Part shown: piece by piece, positions 49,404 to 59,692 of the stretch
Numbering within the stretch: position 1 is the first letter of the stretch
How the letters are laid out: every line of letters starts with the position of its first letter
From: Rhizobium sp. L51/94
GTDB taxonomy: Bacteria; Pseudomonadota; Alphaproteobacteria; Rhizobiales; Rhizobiaceae
Assembly (NCBI RefSeq): GCF_019355555.1
Contig: NZ_CP072141.1
Span: 162,501-226,500, forward strand
Length of the DNA: 64,000 bases
Direction of reading: 5' to 3'
Translations under genes and position numbers: made by a program
The notes under the pieces: model-generated
The model's input: only the letters and a program-made list of their open reading frames with translations
What the model was told of the DNA's origin: nothing
Databases searched by the model: none

Positions 49404-50673
49404 TTCAATCCGGCCAATGTGATTTTCTGGGAGCGGATGATGCGTGGGCAACCGGGCTTTTGGGATTTGGATGATCGTTACGAACGGCTGAGTGCCGTCG
49501 GCGATCCGCTGGAAAAGCTCAACAGCATCATTCCATGGGCGGTATTTGAGAAACCTTTAGCGAAGGCGCTGAAGCGGTCCGACGGATCGAAGGGCGGACG
49601 CCCACCATTTCCGTCGGTTCTGATGTTTAAAATCCTGGTGCTGCAAGCGCTTTATAATCTCTCCGACGACCAAGCGGAGTTTGTTATCCAGGACCGGCTG
49701 TCGTTTATGCGTTTCCTTGGCCTTTCCCTTTCGCAGAAGGTGCCGGATGCCAAGACGATCTGGCTGTTCCGAGAGAGCTTGGTGCGTGCAGGTGCCATTG
49801 ATAATCTGTTTGCCCGTTTCGACAAGCATCTCTCACGTTCCGGATATCTGGCCAAAGGCGGACAGATCGTTGACGCCACGATCATCCAGGCTCCCAAGCA
49901 ACATAACAGCCAGGACGAGAAAGACGCGATCAAGGCTGGAGAAATCCCTGAGGACTGGAAGGATAAACCTGCCAGGCTGGCCCAGAAGGACCGCGACGCG
50001 CGATGGACAGTGAAGTATTCCAAGGCGAAACGGCCAACGGAGACGCCGACGTCGACGACGACTGGCCAGCACGATATTGCCATTCCGATGTTCGGCTACA
50101 AAAACCATGCGGGCATCGACCGAGCCCATGGCTTTATCCGGGGATGGACGGTGACGAGTGCGAGCGCCCATGACGGAGCCCAGCTTCGAAACGTAGTGAC
50201 CAAAGACAATACCGCGTCGACGGTCTGGGCCGATACGGCCTATCGCTCCAAGACCAACGAGGAATGGTTGCAGGACAATGGCCTGAAGTCCGACATCCAT
50301 CAGAAAAAGCCAAAGGGCAAACCCATGCCGGAGGCGATGTCGCGCGCCAACGGCCGTCGTTCGAAGGTCCGCTCCGCCATCGAACATGTCTTTGCGCGGC
50401 AGAAGGACAAGATGAAGCTCTTCGTGCGCACCATCGGGATCAGCCGAGCGAGGGTGAAGATCGGCATGGCCAACATCGCCTACAATATGCTTCGCTATGT
50501 CTGGCTGACTGGAAAACCACGGACCGCATAACGCGCAGCTGGCCGGAAGGCCGAAATGCATGCCGCAGATGCGGCAATCATCACAAAAAATGGGCGATCA
50601 TCCGCGCGAGTTCATCGCGGAAATGCATCCACGGCACCATCTTGCCAACTGCGACCGGTAAATAGAGGTGTCC
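49364..50673. mobile_element. IS5-family insertion sequence, 1310 bp
   Basis: Ends are GGACACCTCTA and its inverse TAGAGGTGTCC (11-bp perfect terminal inverted repeats, then imperfect), flanked by the 4-bp duplication AACT. Both ends, the transposase and the target duplication are intact, so insertion is recent. IS5 family by transposase sequence. Confidence 0.85.
49440..50531 (+). CDS. IS5-family transposase
   Basis: About 363 residues; start at the second ATG of ATG-ATG, 6 bases after GGGAG. The N-terminal DUF772-like helix (FWDLDDRYERLSAVGDPLEK) and the DDE catalytic acids are visible: Asp in IVDATIIQAP, Asp in WADTAYRS, Glu in SAIEHVFARQKD. All three are present and the frame is uninterrupted, so it is probably active. 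Related to the ISL2/IS5 group. Confidence 0.92.
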   Translation: MRGQPGFWDLDDRYERLSAVGDPLEKLNSIIPWAVFEKPLAKALKRSDGSKGGRPPFPSVLMFKILVLQALYNLSDDQAEFVIQDRLSFMRFLGLSLSQKVPDAKTIWLFRESLVRAGAIDNLFARFDKHLSRSGYLAKGGQIVDATIIQAPKQHNSQDEKDAIKAGEIPEDWKDKPARLAQKDRDARWTVKYSKAKRPTETPTSTTTGQHDIAIPMFGYKNHAGIDRAHGFIRGWTVTSASAHDGAQLRNVVTKDNTASTVWADTAYRSKTNEEWLQDNGLKSDIHQKKPKGKPMPEAMSRANGRRSKVRSAIEHVFARQKDKMKLFVRTIGISRARVKIGMANIAYNMLRYVWLTGKPRTA

Positions 50674-50677
50674 AACT
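50674..50677. repeat. target site duplication, right copy
   Basis: AACT directly after the right end of the IS; matches 49360-49363. Confidence 0.75.
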
Positions 50678-51197
50678 TGGTTTCGACACCCGCTTCCTAT
50701 GCAAAATTGCATTAGGTATCGGATTTAATATTCTAGGCGAGCCTTTTAAAGATCGCGCATACGCCGGTGAACTTCGAAAGGGGCTTTGGTCGAAAACTCC
50801 GGACGAACGTAAAGGTCTGCGAATCCAAGGCTCCGGATTTCTGGGCGGCGGGCAATTGACCATCCCAGATGAAGTTAAGCAATTTATGTCCATAAGAGGA
50901 ACATGGTCACTATGCATATGGCGGCACGACGCAAAGCTTGCAGTACATATTCATTCGCCGCGTCGAAATCATATGAGCATAGTTATTGAAGAAAATTGTG
51001 ATGGATACGATCAAAGCATAATAAACGAATACAAAGACGGGGTCTTTTACTTCGTTTCCCCTTACAGAAGCATGGTAGTGGGCCCATTGTGCCTTGCCCA
51101 AATTCTTGCTCATAAACTTGGAGAGGTGGAGGCGACGGAACTGACAAAAATCGAGCAGCCAATTACCAAGCTTGAAGAACTTCCTCCGAAGCGCTAG
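50678..51197 (+). pseudogene. HNH-endonuclease-like gene, 3' part, after IS5
   Basis: Joining 48693-49363 to this part across one copy of AACT restores one open frame of 1191 bases (codon 224 becomes CTT). This part holds about 172 residues with no recognised domain; LGFDTRFLCKIALGIGFN is the first segment. Ends at 51197. Function of the C-terminal domain is unknown. Confidence 0.75.
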
Positions 51198-51455
51198 AAA
51201 TTTTGTCTCTAGCTACTCACTTGACCGATGGTCCCTAAAATTCCTCAGCAACGCTCAAGCGAGATCCTTTATACGACGGCACGCCAGAACAGAGACTCTA
51301 GGCATAGCCACCCCACACCTCCCCCTCTTCCCTTCCCGCCTCAATTAGTCTATAGGCACCGGCAGCACTGGGCTCGCCCATTTGCTTTCGCGGCCAAAGC
51401 TGGACGACATCTCGGCTTTTGGCGACTTCTTCCTCCTCATCGAAAGGACCATCCG

Positions 51456-51725
51456 ATGTCGATTACTGCTGAGCGCAAGGCCGCTCTCATCAAGGAATAC
51501 GCAACTGTCGAAGGCGACACAGGTTCGCCTGAAGTACAGGTTGCTATCCTGACCGAACGGATCAACAATCTGACCGGCCATTTCAAGGACCACAAGAAGG
51601 ATAACCATTCCCGCCGTGGTCTGCTGACGATGGTTTCGAGCCGCCGCTCGCTGCTCGACTATCTGAAGAAGAAGGACGCATCCCGCTACAGCAAGCTGAT
51701 TGCTGCCCTCGGTATCCGTCGGTAA
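51456..51725 (+). CDS. rpsO: 30S ribosomal protein S15
   Basis: 89 residues, usual length; primary binding protein of the central domain of 16S r[23 protein letters not shown] is the family signature. ATG at 51456 after AAAGGA. The 258-base leader (51198-51455) has a small hairpin (GCTTT / AAAGC) and may carry the S15 autoregulatory site. Confidence 0.97.
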   Translation: MSITAERKAALIKEYATVEGDTGSPEVQVAILTERINNLTGHFKDHKKDNHSRRGLLTMVSSRRSLLDYLKKKDASRYSKLIAALGIRR

Positions 51726-51732
51726 CAATTTT

Positions 51733-51770
51733 GCGGCGGGCGTTCCTGACGGGACGCCCGCCGGACTTTT
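51733..51770 (+). terminator. rpsO-pnp intergenic terminator/attenuator
   Basis: Stem GGCGGGCGT / ACGCCCGCC followed by a T-rich run at 51766-51770. Partial readthrough would feed pnp as in other bacteria. Confidence 0.6.
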
Positions 51771-51776
51771 ATGACC

Positions 51777-51791
51777 GGGTCGCACCGACCC
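51777..51791 (+). promoter_or_regulatory. second hairpin of the pnp leader
   Basis: GGGTCG-CAC-CGACCC, a perfect 6-bp stem immediately after the rpsO terminator. Confidence 0.4.
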
Positions 51792-51920
51792 ACATCCCGA
51801 TGCCTGACCGCGCCACGATATGATCCGCGCAACAGGCAAGAGGCGGCGAACCGGATGGGCCGGCTTCGCCAAGACATAAACCGTTGACCTGTCATGGGGC
51901 AGGATTGCCGGACGCTTTCG

Positions 51921-51965
51921 CCAGGACCCTTGGTCCAGGCCGTCTTCGAGGTCCAGGACCTGAAG
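51921..51965 (+). promoter_or_regulatory. palindromic leader of pnp
   Basis: Two palindromes: GGACC-CTT-GGTCC (51924-51936) and CTTC.AGGTCC-A-GGACCT.GAAG (51944-51965, one bulge). They share GGTCC/GGACC arms and could pair alternatively. The pnp leader in other bacteria is an RNase III/PNPase autoregulatory structure. Confidence 0.4.
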
Positions 51966-52132
51966 CCGCAATGCCGGACACGATCGTCTCCGTCCACCGC
52001 CTGAAGGCGAAACGGAAACGCCGGAAAAAGCCTCCCGCTGTCTTGCCCGTGACCTGTCACACAATGCGGTCGACGATGCGCCTTGCCCGAACCGGCGGTG
52101 GCGCGTTTTCCCGCATCAGGCAAGGATAGAAT

Positions 52133-54268
52133 ATGTTCGACGTACACACCGTGGAAATCGAGTGGGCAGGACGCCCGCTGAAACTCGAAACCGGCAAGAT
52201 CGCCCGTCAGGCTGACGGCGCGGTTCTCGCCACGTACGGCGAGACCGTGGTTCTGGCCACCGTCGTTTCGGCCAAGTCGCCGAAGCCGGGCCAGGATTTC
52301 TTCCCGCTGACCGTCAACTACCAGGAAAAGACCTACGCAGCCGGCAAGATCCCGGGCGGCTATTTCAAGCGCGAAGGCCGTCCGAGCGAGAAGGAAACGC
52401 TGGTTTCCCGCCTCATCGACCGCCCGATTCGCCCGCTTTTCCCGGCTGGCTACAAAAACGACACGCAGGTCGTCGTGACCGTTGTCCAGCACGACCTTGA
52501 AAACGATCCCGACATCCTCGCCATGGTTGCTACCTCGGCTGCCCTGACCCTCTCCGGCGTTCCCTTCATGGGCCCGATCGGCGGCGCGCGCGTCGGCTAC
52601 ATCAATGGCGAATACGTCCTCAACCCGCATCTCGACGAGATGGACGAATCGGTTCTCGACCTCGTCGTTGCCGGCACGCAGGACGCCGTCCTGATGGTTG
52701 AATCGGAAGCCAAGGAACTCTCCGAAGAAATCATGCTCGGCGCCGTCATGTTCGGCCACCGTGGTTTCCAGCCGGTCATCGACGCGATCATCAAGCTCGC
52801 TGAAGTTGCCGCCAAGGAAGCCCGTGACTTCCAGGCGGAAGATCATTCCGAACTCGAAGCCGAAATGCTGAAGCACTTCGAAGCCGAGCTTCGCGACGGC
52901 TACAAGATCACCCAGAAGGCCGACCGCTACGCAGCCGTCGACGCCGTCAAGGCCAAGGTCAAGGCTCACTACTTCCCTGAGGGCGTTGAGCCGAAGTATT
53001 CCGCCGAAGTCATCGGCGCCGTCTTCAAGCACCTGCAGGCGAAGATCGTTCGCTGGAACATCCTCGACACCAAGAGCCGCATCGACGGCCGCGATCTGTC
53101 GACCGTTCGTCCGATCGTCTCGGAAGTCGGCCTGCTGCCGCGTACCCACGGTTCTGCCCTGTTCACCCGCGGCGAAACCCAGGCGATCGTCGTTGCCACG
53201 CTCGGCACCGGTGAAGACGAGCAGTATGTCGATAGTCTGACCGGCATGTACAAGGAACGCTTCCTTCTGCATTACAACTTCCCTCCCTACTCGGTTGGCG
53301 AAACCGGCCGCATGGGCTCCCCGGGCCGCCGCGAAATCGGCCATGGCAAGCTCGCATGGCGCGCCATTCGTCCGATGCTGCCAACACCTGAGCAGTTCCC
53401 CTACACGCTGCGCGTAGTCTCCGAGATCACCGAGTCCAACGGCTCGTCCTCGATGGCTACCGTCTGCGGCACCTCGCTCGCGCTGATGGATGCCGGCGTT
53501 CCGCTCGGCCGCCCGGTTGCCGGTATCGCCATGGGCCTGATCAAGGAAGAGGACCGCTTTGCAGTTCTCTCCGACATCCTCGGCGACGAAGATCATCTCG
53601 GCGACATGGACTTCAAGGTTGCCGGCACGGAAGGCGGCATCACCGCCCTTCAGATGGACATCAAGATCGAAGGCATCACTGAAGAGATCATGAACGTCGC
53701 GCTGAACCAGGCGAAGGACGGTCGTCTTCACATCCTCAACGAGATGTCCAACGCCATTTCCGAAGGCCGTGGCCAGCTGGGCGAATTCGCTCCGCGCATC
53801 GAGATCATGAACATCCCGGTCGACAAGATCCGTGAAGTCATCGGCTCCGGCGGCAAGGTCATCCGCGAAATCGTTGAAAAGACAGGCGCCAAGATCAACA
53901 TCGAAGACGATGGCACGATCAAGATCGCATCCTCGTCCGGCAAGGAAATCGAAGCAGCCCGCAAGTGGATCCACTCGATCGTTGCCGAGCCTGAGATCAA
54001 CCAGATCTACGAAGGCACGGTCGTCAAGACAGCCGACTTCGGCGCTTTCGTCAACTTCTTCGGCGCACGCGACGGCCTGGTGCACATCTCCCAGCTCGCA
54101 GGCGACCGCGTTGCCAAGACGACTGACGTCGTCAAGGAAGGCCAGAAGGTCTGGGTCAAGCTGCTCGGCTTCGACGAACGCGGCAAGGTTCGCCTTTCCA
54201 TGAAGGTCGTCGACCAGGCCACCGGCCAGGAAATCGTCGGCGAAAAGAAGGATGCCGCAGCCGAATAA
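52133..54268 (+). CDS. pnp: polynucleotide phosphorylase
   Basis: 3'-5' phosphorolytic exonuclease of the RNA degradosome. 711 residues: two RNase PH domains, the second with [21 protein letters not shown] domain with [13 protein letters not shown]1 domain at the C-terminus ([20 protein letters not shown]). Start at ATG 52133 after AAGGATAG. It is about 400 bases after rpsO with a structured leader. Confidence 0.97.
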   Translation: MFDVHTVEIEWAGRPLKLETGKIARQADGAVLATYGETVVLATVVSAKSPKPGQDFFPLTVNYQEKTYAAGKIPGGYFKREGRPSEKETLVSRLIDRPIRPLFPAGYKNDTQVVVTVVQHDLENDPDILAMVATSAALTLSGVPFMGPIGGARVGYINGEYVLNPHLDEMDESVLDLVVAGTQDAVLMVESEAKELSEEIMLGAVMFGHRGFQPVIDAIIKLAEVAAKEARDFQAEDHSELEAEMLKHFEAELRDGYKITQKADRYAAVDAVKAKVKAHYFPEGVEPKYSAEVIGAVFKHLQAKIVRWNILDTKSRIDGRDLSTVRPIVSEVGLLPRTHGSALFTRGETQAIVVATLGTGEDEQYVDSLTGMYKERFLLHYNFPPYSVGETGRMGSPGRREIGHGKLAWRAIRPMLPTPEQFPYTLRVVSEITESNGSSSMATVCGTSLALMDAGVPLGRPVAGIAMGLIKEEDRFAVLSDILGDEDHLGDMDFKVAGTEGGITALQMDIKIEGITEEIMNVALNQAKDGRLHILNEMSNAISEGRGQLGEFAPRIEIMNIPVDKIREVIGSGGKVIREIVEKTGAKINIEDDGTIKIASSSGKEIEAARKWIHSIVAEPEINQIYEGTVVKTADFGAFVNFFGARDGLVHISQLAGDRVAKTTDVVKEGQKVWVKLLGFDERGKVRLSMKVVDQATGQEIVGEKKDAAAE

Positions 54269-54348
54269 GCTGCGCCTTCGCTTGCATCTCCGGGGCGCGG
54301 GACAAGTTCCGCGCCCCTTTTCTATCCGCCTTTGACACGAGATAAGCC

Positions 54349-55365
54349 ATGAGCCGCGACGCCCTGAAGACCCTGTTCCATCCCTTTGCTTCCGCCACCG
54401 TGGCTGCACCCAGTGAAGGTGAACGCATCCTGTTTCTCGGCGCCGAGGCCGGCTTCGCGCTGCCGCCCGAGTTCAAGGCGAGCCTGACCGCGGTGCAGGG
54501 TTTTCGCCCTCTCTATCGCCAGCTGCAGGCAAGCCGCATAGAGGCGACGCCTGAGATCGAGGGAACGGACTATGACGGCGCGCTGGTTCTCTGCACCAAG
54601 CACAAGGGCGAGAACGAGGCCAACATCGCCGAGGCGCTCGCACGGGTGAAACTCGGCGGCCTGATCGTCGTCGCCGGCGGCAAGGAAGACGGCATCGCCT
54701 CGTTGCGCAAGCGCGTCGAAGGCCTTGGTCTTACCATCGACCATATGCCGAAATATCACGGCGTGGCCTTCTGGTTCGGACGCCCCGAAGACACGGCGCC
54801 GATGCTGGCCAAGCTTCAGAAGCCGGCAATCCGCGTTGACGGCCGTTTCACGACGGCACCGGGCATGTTCTCCCACGAGCGCATCGACGCCGGCTCCGAA
54901 CTGCTCGCCTCACGCCTGCCGGCCGACTTTACCGGCGACGTCGCCGACTTCGGTGCCGGATGGGGTTACCTCGCCGTCGAGATGGGTACGCGCTCGCCTA
55001 AACTGGGGCGCATCGACCTCTACGAGGCAGATCACGCCGCACTGGAAGCCGCCAAGCACAATCTCGCTTCCAACATCCCGAACATCGCAGCGCGCTTCTT
55101 CTGGCACGACCTGGCTGGCGAATCCGTGCGCGACAAATACGATCTCGTCATCATGAACCCGCCTTTTCACGAAGGGCATGCCGCCGATCCGTTGCTGGGC
55201 CAGGCACTCATCAAGACGGCAGCCGGAGCGATCCGCAGTGGTGGCAGGCTGTTGCTCGTGGCAAACCGTGGCCTGCCCTATGAGCCGGTGCTGGCGGGCC
55301 TGTTCAAGAATAGCGGTGAAACTTGCCGCAATGCTCGGTTTAAAGTTTTGTGGGCAAGTAAATAG
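54349..55365 (+). CDS. rsmC: RsmC-type 16S rRNA (guanine-N2) methyltransferase
   Basis: 338 residues: an N-terminal inactive methyltransferase-like half and a C-terminal SAM-dependent half with VADFGAGWGYLAVEM and the catalytic NPPFHEG motif. These are hallmarks of RsmC, which methylates G1207 in 16S rRNA; RlmG is the close alternative. Lies 80 bases after pnp. Confidence 0.85.
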   Translation: MSRDALKTLFHPFASATVAAPSEGERILFLGAEAGFALPPEFKASLTAVQGFRPLYRQLQASRIEATPEIEGTDYDGALVLCTKHKGENEANIAEALARVKLGGLIVVAGGKEDGIASLRKRVEGLGLTIDHMPKYHGVAFWFGRPEDTAPMLAKLQKPAIRVDGRFTTAPGMFSHERIDAGSELLASRLPADFTGDVADFGAGWGYLAVEMGTRSPKLGRIDLYEADHAALEAAKHNLASNIPNIAARFFWHDLAGESVRDKYDLVIMNPPFHEGHAADPLLGQALIKTAAGAIRSGGRLLLVANRGLPYEPVLAGLFKNSGETCRNARFKVLWASK

Positions 55366-55487
55366 GTTTGTCCACTACCGGACAATCCGGCATTCATAAT
55401 AAACTAATTAAGAATAAGCTCGACAGGGCGACGTGGAAGGGCTTATCTTCTGGCGACTGATATTTAACATCCAACGCCAGAAGCTCA

Positions 55488-56582
55488 ATGTCTAAGCAAA
55501 CGGTCAACGATGAACTGACCACTGTCGCCGGTGTGGGCTCTGCAATAGCTCTTCACGCGCAGAGCTATGGCTTCGACATTGTACCGATTTGCCATGCCCT
55601 CGATATTGATCCGGACGACCTGCAAAGCCTGACAGCGCGGATCAGCCTCGACCGCATGTGCCGTTTGTTGGAAGCCTGCGCATTGATGGCTGACGACGAA
55701 GCCTTCGGACTGAAATGTGCCGCCGGTTTTACGCTCGGCTCGAGCGGTCCGTTCGGCTACGGCATGATGACCGCGCCCACCGTTCGCGATTTCCTGGATT
55801 TTCTCGTCGATCATCTGGCATTTGCGTCGCAGGTTAGAGACTGCAGTCTCCAGAAGTCAGACAACGGCTCGGTCCTTTCCTGGAATTTCTCCCCATTGGT
55901 TTCGAAACGGGATCAGTATGTCGATCTGATCGTCGGCCTGCATCTACGCCATCTGGGCTGTCTGGTCGGTAAGGATATCGACCGCGTTGGCGTTGGGCTG
56001 CAACGGCAGAGACCGCGTCATCCGGCCTTCTTTCGACAGTACATGACCCGCCATCTGTCGTTTGGCATGCCCGTCAACAGCTTGCACGTGCCGGCCAGCC
56101 TTCTCGACCGTCGCAACCCCCGTGGCGACCCTACCCTCTTCAAGCTGATGAATATCCAGATCCGGACCCTGCAGGCGGATGAGGTGACCGAGGAGGAGTT
56201 TGTCGAGCAGGTACGCCGCTACATCCGGCGACGGATCGCCGAGGCGACGCTCTCGCTTGATCTGATCGCAGCCTACTTCGGCTTGTCGGAGCGCACGTTC
56301 CAGCGGAGACTGGCAGAGTTCGGAACGACGCTCAACGATCTCCGCGATGACGAGCGGCGGCGGCTGTGCCTCGCCTTGCTGCGCGACGGCAACCTTTCCA
56401 TTACCACCATTTCCTATCGACTGGGATATTCGGCGCCCAGCGCTTTCACGCGGTCGGTCTATCGCTGGTTCGGCGCTTCGCCCAAGACTTTGCGCAACGT
56501 CAATGCCGAAGAAAGCAGCAGACTGCAGGAATCGCGGGGAGATGACCTTGACGCGCCTACACAAATCAGGAAGATTTCATGA
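55488..56582 (+). CDS. AraC-family transcriptional regulator
   Basis: 364 residues. N-terminal arabinose-binding-like ligand domain (about 20-210) and a C-terminal double helix-turn-helix (about 250-345, DLIAAYFGLSERTFQRRLAE, then ISYRLGYSAPSAFTRSVYRW). It resembles the OruR/ArgR-type alphaproteobacterial group. Inducer unknown; no obvious target gene beside it. Confidence 0.85.
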   Translation: MSKQTVNDELTTVAGVGSAIALHAQSYGFDIVPICHALDIDPDDLQSLTARISLDRMCRLLEACALMADDEAFGLKCAAGFTLGSSGPFGYGMMTAPTVRDFLDFLVDHLAFASQVRDCSLQKSDNGSVLSWNFSPLVSKRDQYVDLIVGLHLRHLGCLVGKDIDRVGVGLQRQRPRHPAFFRQYMTRHLSFGMPVNSLHVPASLLDRRNPRGDPTLFKLMNIQIRTLQADEVTEEEFVEQVRRYIRRRIAEATLSLDLIAAYFGLSERTFQRRLAEFGTTLNDLRDDERRRLCLALLRDGNLSITTISYRLGYSAPSAFTRSVYRWFGASPKTLRNVNAEESSRLQESRGDDLDAPTQIRKIS

Positions 56583-56767
56583 CGTCGTCTTGATAGGCGA
56601 CTACAGCCATGAACTGTTGCGCAGAAAGATAAATTTCTGGCGCCCGTCGTTAACGACAGATGAGCCTCTCCATAGTATTCAGCGCTTTCAGCCAGTCATT
56701 ATCGCGTCGTTCGCCTTGGGCGTAGCGCCGGTAAAAGATCTTGCGCCCCCTCATTTAGCGGACCGCC

Positions 56768-57025
56768 ATGCCTAGAATCTTTCCGTCGACGGAATCTACG
56801 CCTCCGTCGCCCAAACTCACATCTCGTGAAAAAGATATCTTGCAACTGATAGCCGACGGCCATCGGCTGGAGGAGATCGGCCGTACGCTGGAGCTGCCCG
56901 AACCAGAAATCGAGCAGCTGATGAAGACGGTTGAGGAGAAACTGGGAGCAAGCAACCGGCTGCACGCAGTGACCATCGCCGTGCTGCATGGCCATATAGC
57001 CATAGGTCCGGAACAGCCAAGATAG
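56768..57025 (+). CDS. single-domain LuxR-type HTH protein
   Basis: 85 residues consisting almost only of a LuxR helix-turn-helix (LTSREKDILQLIADGHRLEE, about 17-36, ending with LGASNRLHAVTIAVLHG). There is no sensor domain. Such GerE-like single-domain proteins bind DNA and may be phospho-independent. It lies 185 bases after the AraC gene. Confidence 0.75.
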   Translation: MPRIFPSTESTPPSPKLTSREKDILQLIADGHRLEEIGRTLELPEPEIEQLMKTVEEKLGASNRLHAVTIAVLHGHIAIGPEQPR

Positions 57026-57039
57026 GCCCCGCCGTATAG

Positions 57040-57061
57040 ACCGACGCAGTACTGCGCCGGT
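57040..57061. terminator. palindrome between convergent genes
   Basis: ACCG-CGCAGTACTGCG-CGGT, a nearly perfect 22-base palindrome with one mismatch pair, between the LuxR and fabI stops. It is probably a bidirectional terminator, but no T-tract is present. Confidence 0.35.
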
Positions 57062-57074
57062 CTGATGTTTGGTA

Positions 57075-57881
57075 TCAGTCGATTTCAGCCCGCGTCAGCG
57101 TTTCCAGCGTCGGCATCGAGGTGATGTTGAAGCCGGAATCGACGTGATGGATTTCGCCCGTCACGCCTGCGGAAAGATCCGACAGAAGATACAGCGCCGA
57201 ACTGCCGACATTATCGATCGTCACGGTCTTGCGCAGCGGCGCGTTGTGCTGGTTCCACGACAGGATGGCGCGGGCATCGGCAATACCGGCGCCTGCAAGC
57301 GTACGGATAGGGCCGGCCGAGATGGCGTTGACGCGGATCCCGCGCGGACCGTAATCGGCCGCCAGATAGCGCACCGATGCTTCGAGCGCTGCCTTTGCAA
57401 CACCCATGACATTGTAGTTCGGGATCACGCGCGACGAGCCGTTATAGGTCAGCGTCAGCATGCTGCCGCCTTCGGTCATCAGCGTGGCAACCCGCTTGGC
57501 GATTTCGGTGAAGGAAAAACAGGAGATTACCATGGTCCGCGAAAAGTTATCGCGCGTGGTATTGGCATAGAGACCCTTGAGTTCGTTCTTGTCGGAAAAG
57601 CCAATGGCATGGACGACGAAATCGACGCTGCCCCAGCGGCTCTTCAGGGCATCGATAACGCTATCGACCGAGGCAATATCCTCTACATCGCAGGGCAGGA
57701 TGAAGTCCGAACCGAGTTCGGCGGCGAGCGGCTTTACCCGCTTGCCCAGCGCATCACCCTGGAAGGTGAAGGCCAATTCCGCCCCCTGGGCAGCCAGCGC
57801 CTTCGCGATGCCCCAGGCGATGGAATGATTGTTCGCGACACCCATGATGAGTCCGCGCTTACCCTGCATTATTCCGGTCAT
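57075..57881 (-). CDS. fabI: enoyl-ACP reductase (NADH), FabI
   Basis: Last step of each fatty acid elongation round. 268 residues; SDR-like nucleotide loop GLIMGVANNHSIAWGIAKAL, catalytic Tyr-Lys in YNVMGVAKAALE, and SAGPIRTLA substrate loop. It is third in fabA-fabB-fabI, 4 bases after fabB. A longer in-frame extension to 58007 overlaps fabB and is rejected. Confidence 0.93.
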   Translation of the reverse strand: MTGIMQGKRGLIMGVANNHSIAWGIAKALAAQGAELAFTFQGDALGKRVKPLAAELGSDFILPCDVEDIASVDSVIDALKSRWGSVDFVVHAIGFSDKNELKGLYANTTRDNFSRTMVISCFSFTEIAKRVATLMTEGGSMLTLTYNGSSRVIPNYNVMGVAKAALEASVRYLAADYGPRGIRVNAISAGPIRTLAGAGIADARAILSWNQHNAPLRKTVTIDNVGSSALYLLSDLSAGVTGEIHHVDSGFNITSMPTLETLTRAEID

Positions 57882-57885
57882 TGAT

Positions 57886-59109
57886 TTATCCGTTGTGGCG
57901 CTGGAACACGAGCGTAGCGTTGGTCCCGCCGAAGCCGAAGGAGTTGGAAAGCACGGTATCCATCCGGGCGTTGTCGATGCGCTTACGCACGATCGGAACG
58001 CCGTCAAATTCCGGGTCGAGTTCTGTGATGTGGGCGCTCTCGCCGATGAAGCGCTCCTGCATCATCAGGATCGAGTAGATCGACTCCTGGACGCCGGCTG
58101 CACCGAGCGAATGGCCGGTCTGCGACTTCGTGGATTGGATCGGCGGAATTTTGTCGCCGAACACTTCGCGGATCGCGCCGATTTCCTTGCTGTCGCCCAC
58201 CGGCGTAGAGGTCCCGTGAGTGTTGATGTAGTCGACCTCGCCGTCCACCGTCTTCAGCGCCTGGCGCATGCAGCGAATGGCACCCTCGCCCGACGGTGCG
58301 ACCATGTCGTAGCCATCCGAGGTGGCACCATATCCGGTGATCTCGCAGTAGATCTTGGCGCCGCGCGCCTTGGCATGCTCGAGTTCTTCGAGCACCAGCA
58401 CACCGGCACCGCCGGCAATGACGAAGCCGTCCCGGCTGACGTCATAGGCGCGTGACGCGGTCGACGGGGTGTCGTTGTACTTTGACGACATCGCGCCCAT
58501 GGCATCGAACAGGTTGGACATAGTCCAGTCGAGATCTTCGTGGCCGCCGGCAAACATCACGTCCTGCTTGCCCCACTGGATCATCTCCATCGCATTGCCG
58601 ATGCAATGGGCGGAGGTCGAGCAGGCGGACGAGATCGAGTAGTTGACGCCGTGGATCTTGAACCAGGTGGCAAGGGTCGCCGACGCGGTCGATGACATCG
58701 CCTTCGGAACCGCGAACGGGCCGATGCGCTTCGGGCTGTTGTTCTTGATGGTGATGTCGGCCGCTTCGATCAGCGTGCGCGTCGAAGGCCCGCCGGAGCC
58801 CATGATGATGCCGGTGCGCTCGTTGCCACCGATGTCCGAATCCTCGAGGCCTGAATCAGCGATTGCCTGCTTCATGGCCACGTGGTTCCACGCACCGCCC
58901 TGCGACAGGAAGCGCATGGCGCGACGGTCGACCAGATCGGTCGGATCTAGCGACGGCTTGCCCCAGACGTGGCATCTGAAACCGTGCTCGGCAAAATCGG
59001 GCGAGAACGAGATGCCGGACTTGGTCTCGCGCAGCGCAGCAGTGACTTCGGCGGCATCGTTTCCGATGGAAGAGACAATACCAAGACCTGTGACAACAAC
59101 CCGTCTCAT
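57886..59109 (-). CDS. fabB: beta-ketoacyl-ACP synthase I
   Basis: Condensing enzyme needed for unsaturated fatty acid elongation. 407 residues; catalytic Cys in [13 protein letters not shown], His in [11 protein letters not shown] and in [12 protein letters not shown]. All three are present. ATG at 59109 ([16 protein letters not shown]) is the usual start. Its stop at 57886 is 4 bases before fabI. Confidence 0.94.
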   Translation of the reverse strand: MRRVVVTGLGIVSSIGNDAAEVTAALRETKSGISFSPDFAEHGFRCHVWGKPSLDPTDLVDRRAMRFLSQGGAWNHVAMKQAIADSGLEDSDIGGNERTGIIMGSGGPSTRTLIEAADITIKNNSPKRIGPFAVPKAMSSTASATLATWFKIHGVNYSISSACSTSAHCIGNAMEMIQWGKQDVMFAGGHEDLDWTMSNLFDAMGAMSSKYNDTPSTASRAYDVSRDGFVIAGGAGVLVLEELEHAKARGAKIYCEITGYGATSDGYDMVAPSGEGAIRCMRQALKTVDGEVDYINTHGTSTPVGDSKEIGAIREVFGDKIPPIQSTKSQTGHSLGAAGVQESIYSILMMQERFIGESAHITELDPEFDGVPIVRKRIDNARMDTVLSNSFGFGGTNATLVFQRHNG

Positions 59110-59176
59110 GTGTTGGACCTTTTTGTTAGTGTCGAATTGCATGCAGTGGATAGAGGATCGCGCGCGTGAACGCCAA

Positions 59177-59692
59177 TCACTCCGCCTTTTCCTTGGCCAA
59201 CCCGACCCTGAGGTCGGTTGCCCGGTAGATTTCCTCGCCATCGGCCTTCATCCAGCCATCGGCGATGCCAAGCACCATGCGACCGCGCATAACGCGCTTG
59301 AAATCAATGCCGAATTGCAGAAGTTTCGTCGCCGGGCGGACCATGCCCTTGAACTTCACTTCACCGGTCGAAAGCGCCATGCCACGGCCCGGTTCTCCGA
59401 GCCAGCCGAGATAGAAGCCCGTCAACTGCCACATGCCGTCGAGACCGAGGCAGCCTGGCATGATCGGATTGCCGGCAAAATGGCACGGGAAATACCAGTC
59501 GTCCGGACGCACGTCGTATTCCGCGCGCACGTATCCCTTGTCGAAGGCACCACCAGTTTCCGAGATATCGGTAATGCGGTGAACCATCAGCATCGGCGGC
59601 AACGGCAATTGTGCGTTACCTGGCCCGAACAATTCGCCGCGACCGCAGCTCAGGATTTCCTCGTAGTTGAAGCTGGATGGTTTCGTCGTCAT
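59177..59692 (-). CDS. fabA: 3-hydroxydecanoyl-ACP dehydratase/isomerase
   Basis: Introduces the cis double bond at C10 for unsaturated fatty acids. 171 residues; active-site His and Asp in [20 protein letters not shown]. First gene of the operon fabA-fabB-fabI; ATG at 59692. The 298-base region to irr holds its promoter. Confidence 0.94.
   Translation of the reverse strand: MTTKPSSFNYEEILSCGRGELFGPGNAQLPLPPMLMVHRITDISETGGAFDKGYVRAEYDVRPDDWYFPCHFAGNPIMPGCLGLDGMWQLTGFYLGWLGEPGRGMALSTGEVKFKGMVRPATKLLQFGIDFKRVMRGRMVLGIADGWMKADGEEIYRATDLRVGLAKEKAE

Noticed and set aside
51228..51455. 76-codon in-frame extension before rpsO
   Set aside because: It would precede the universally conserved S15 start; the ribosome site is at AAAGGA before 51456.
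51884..52129. 81-residue frame in the pnp leader
   Set aside because: Overlaps palindromes of the leader, lacks a ribosome site and ends just before the pnp start.
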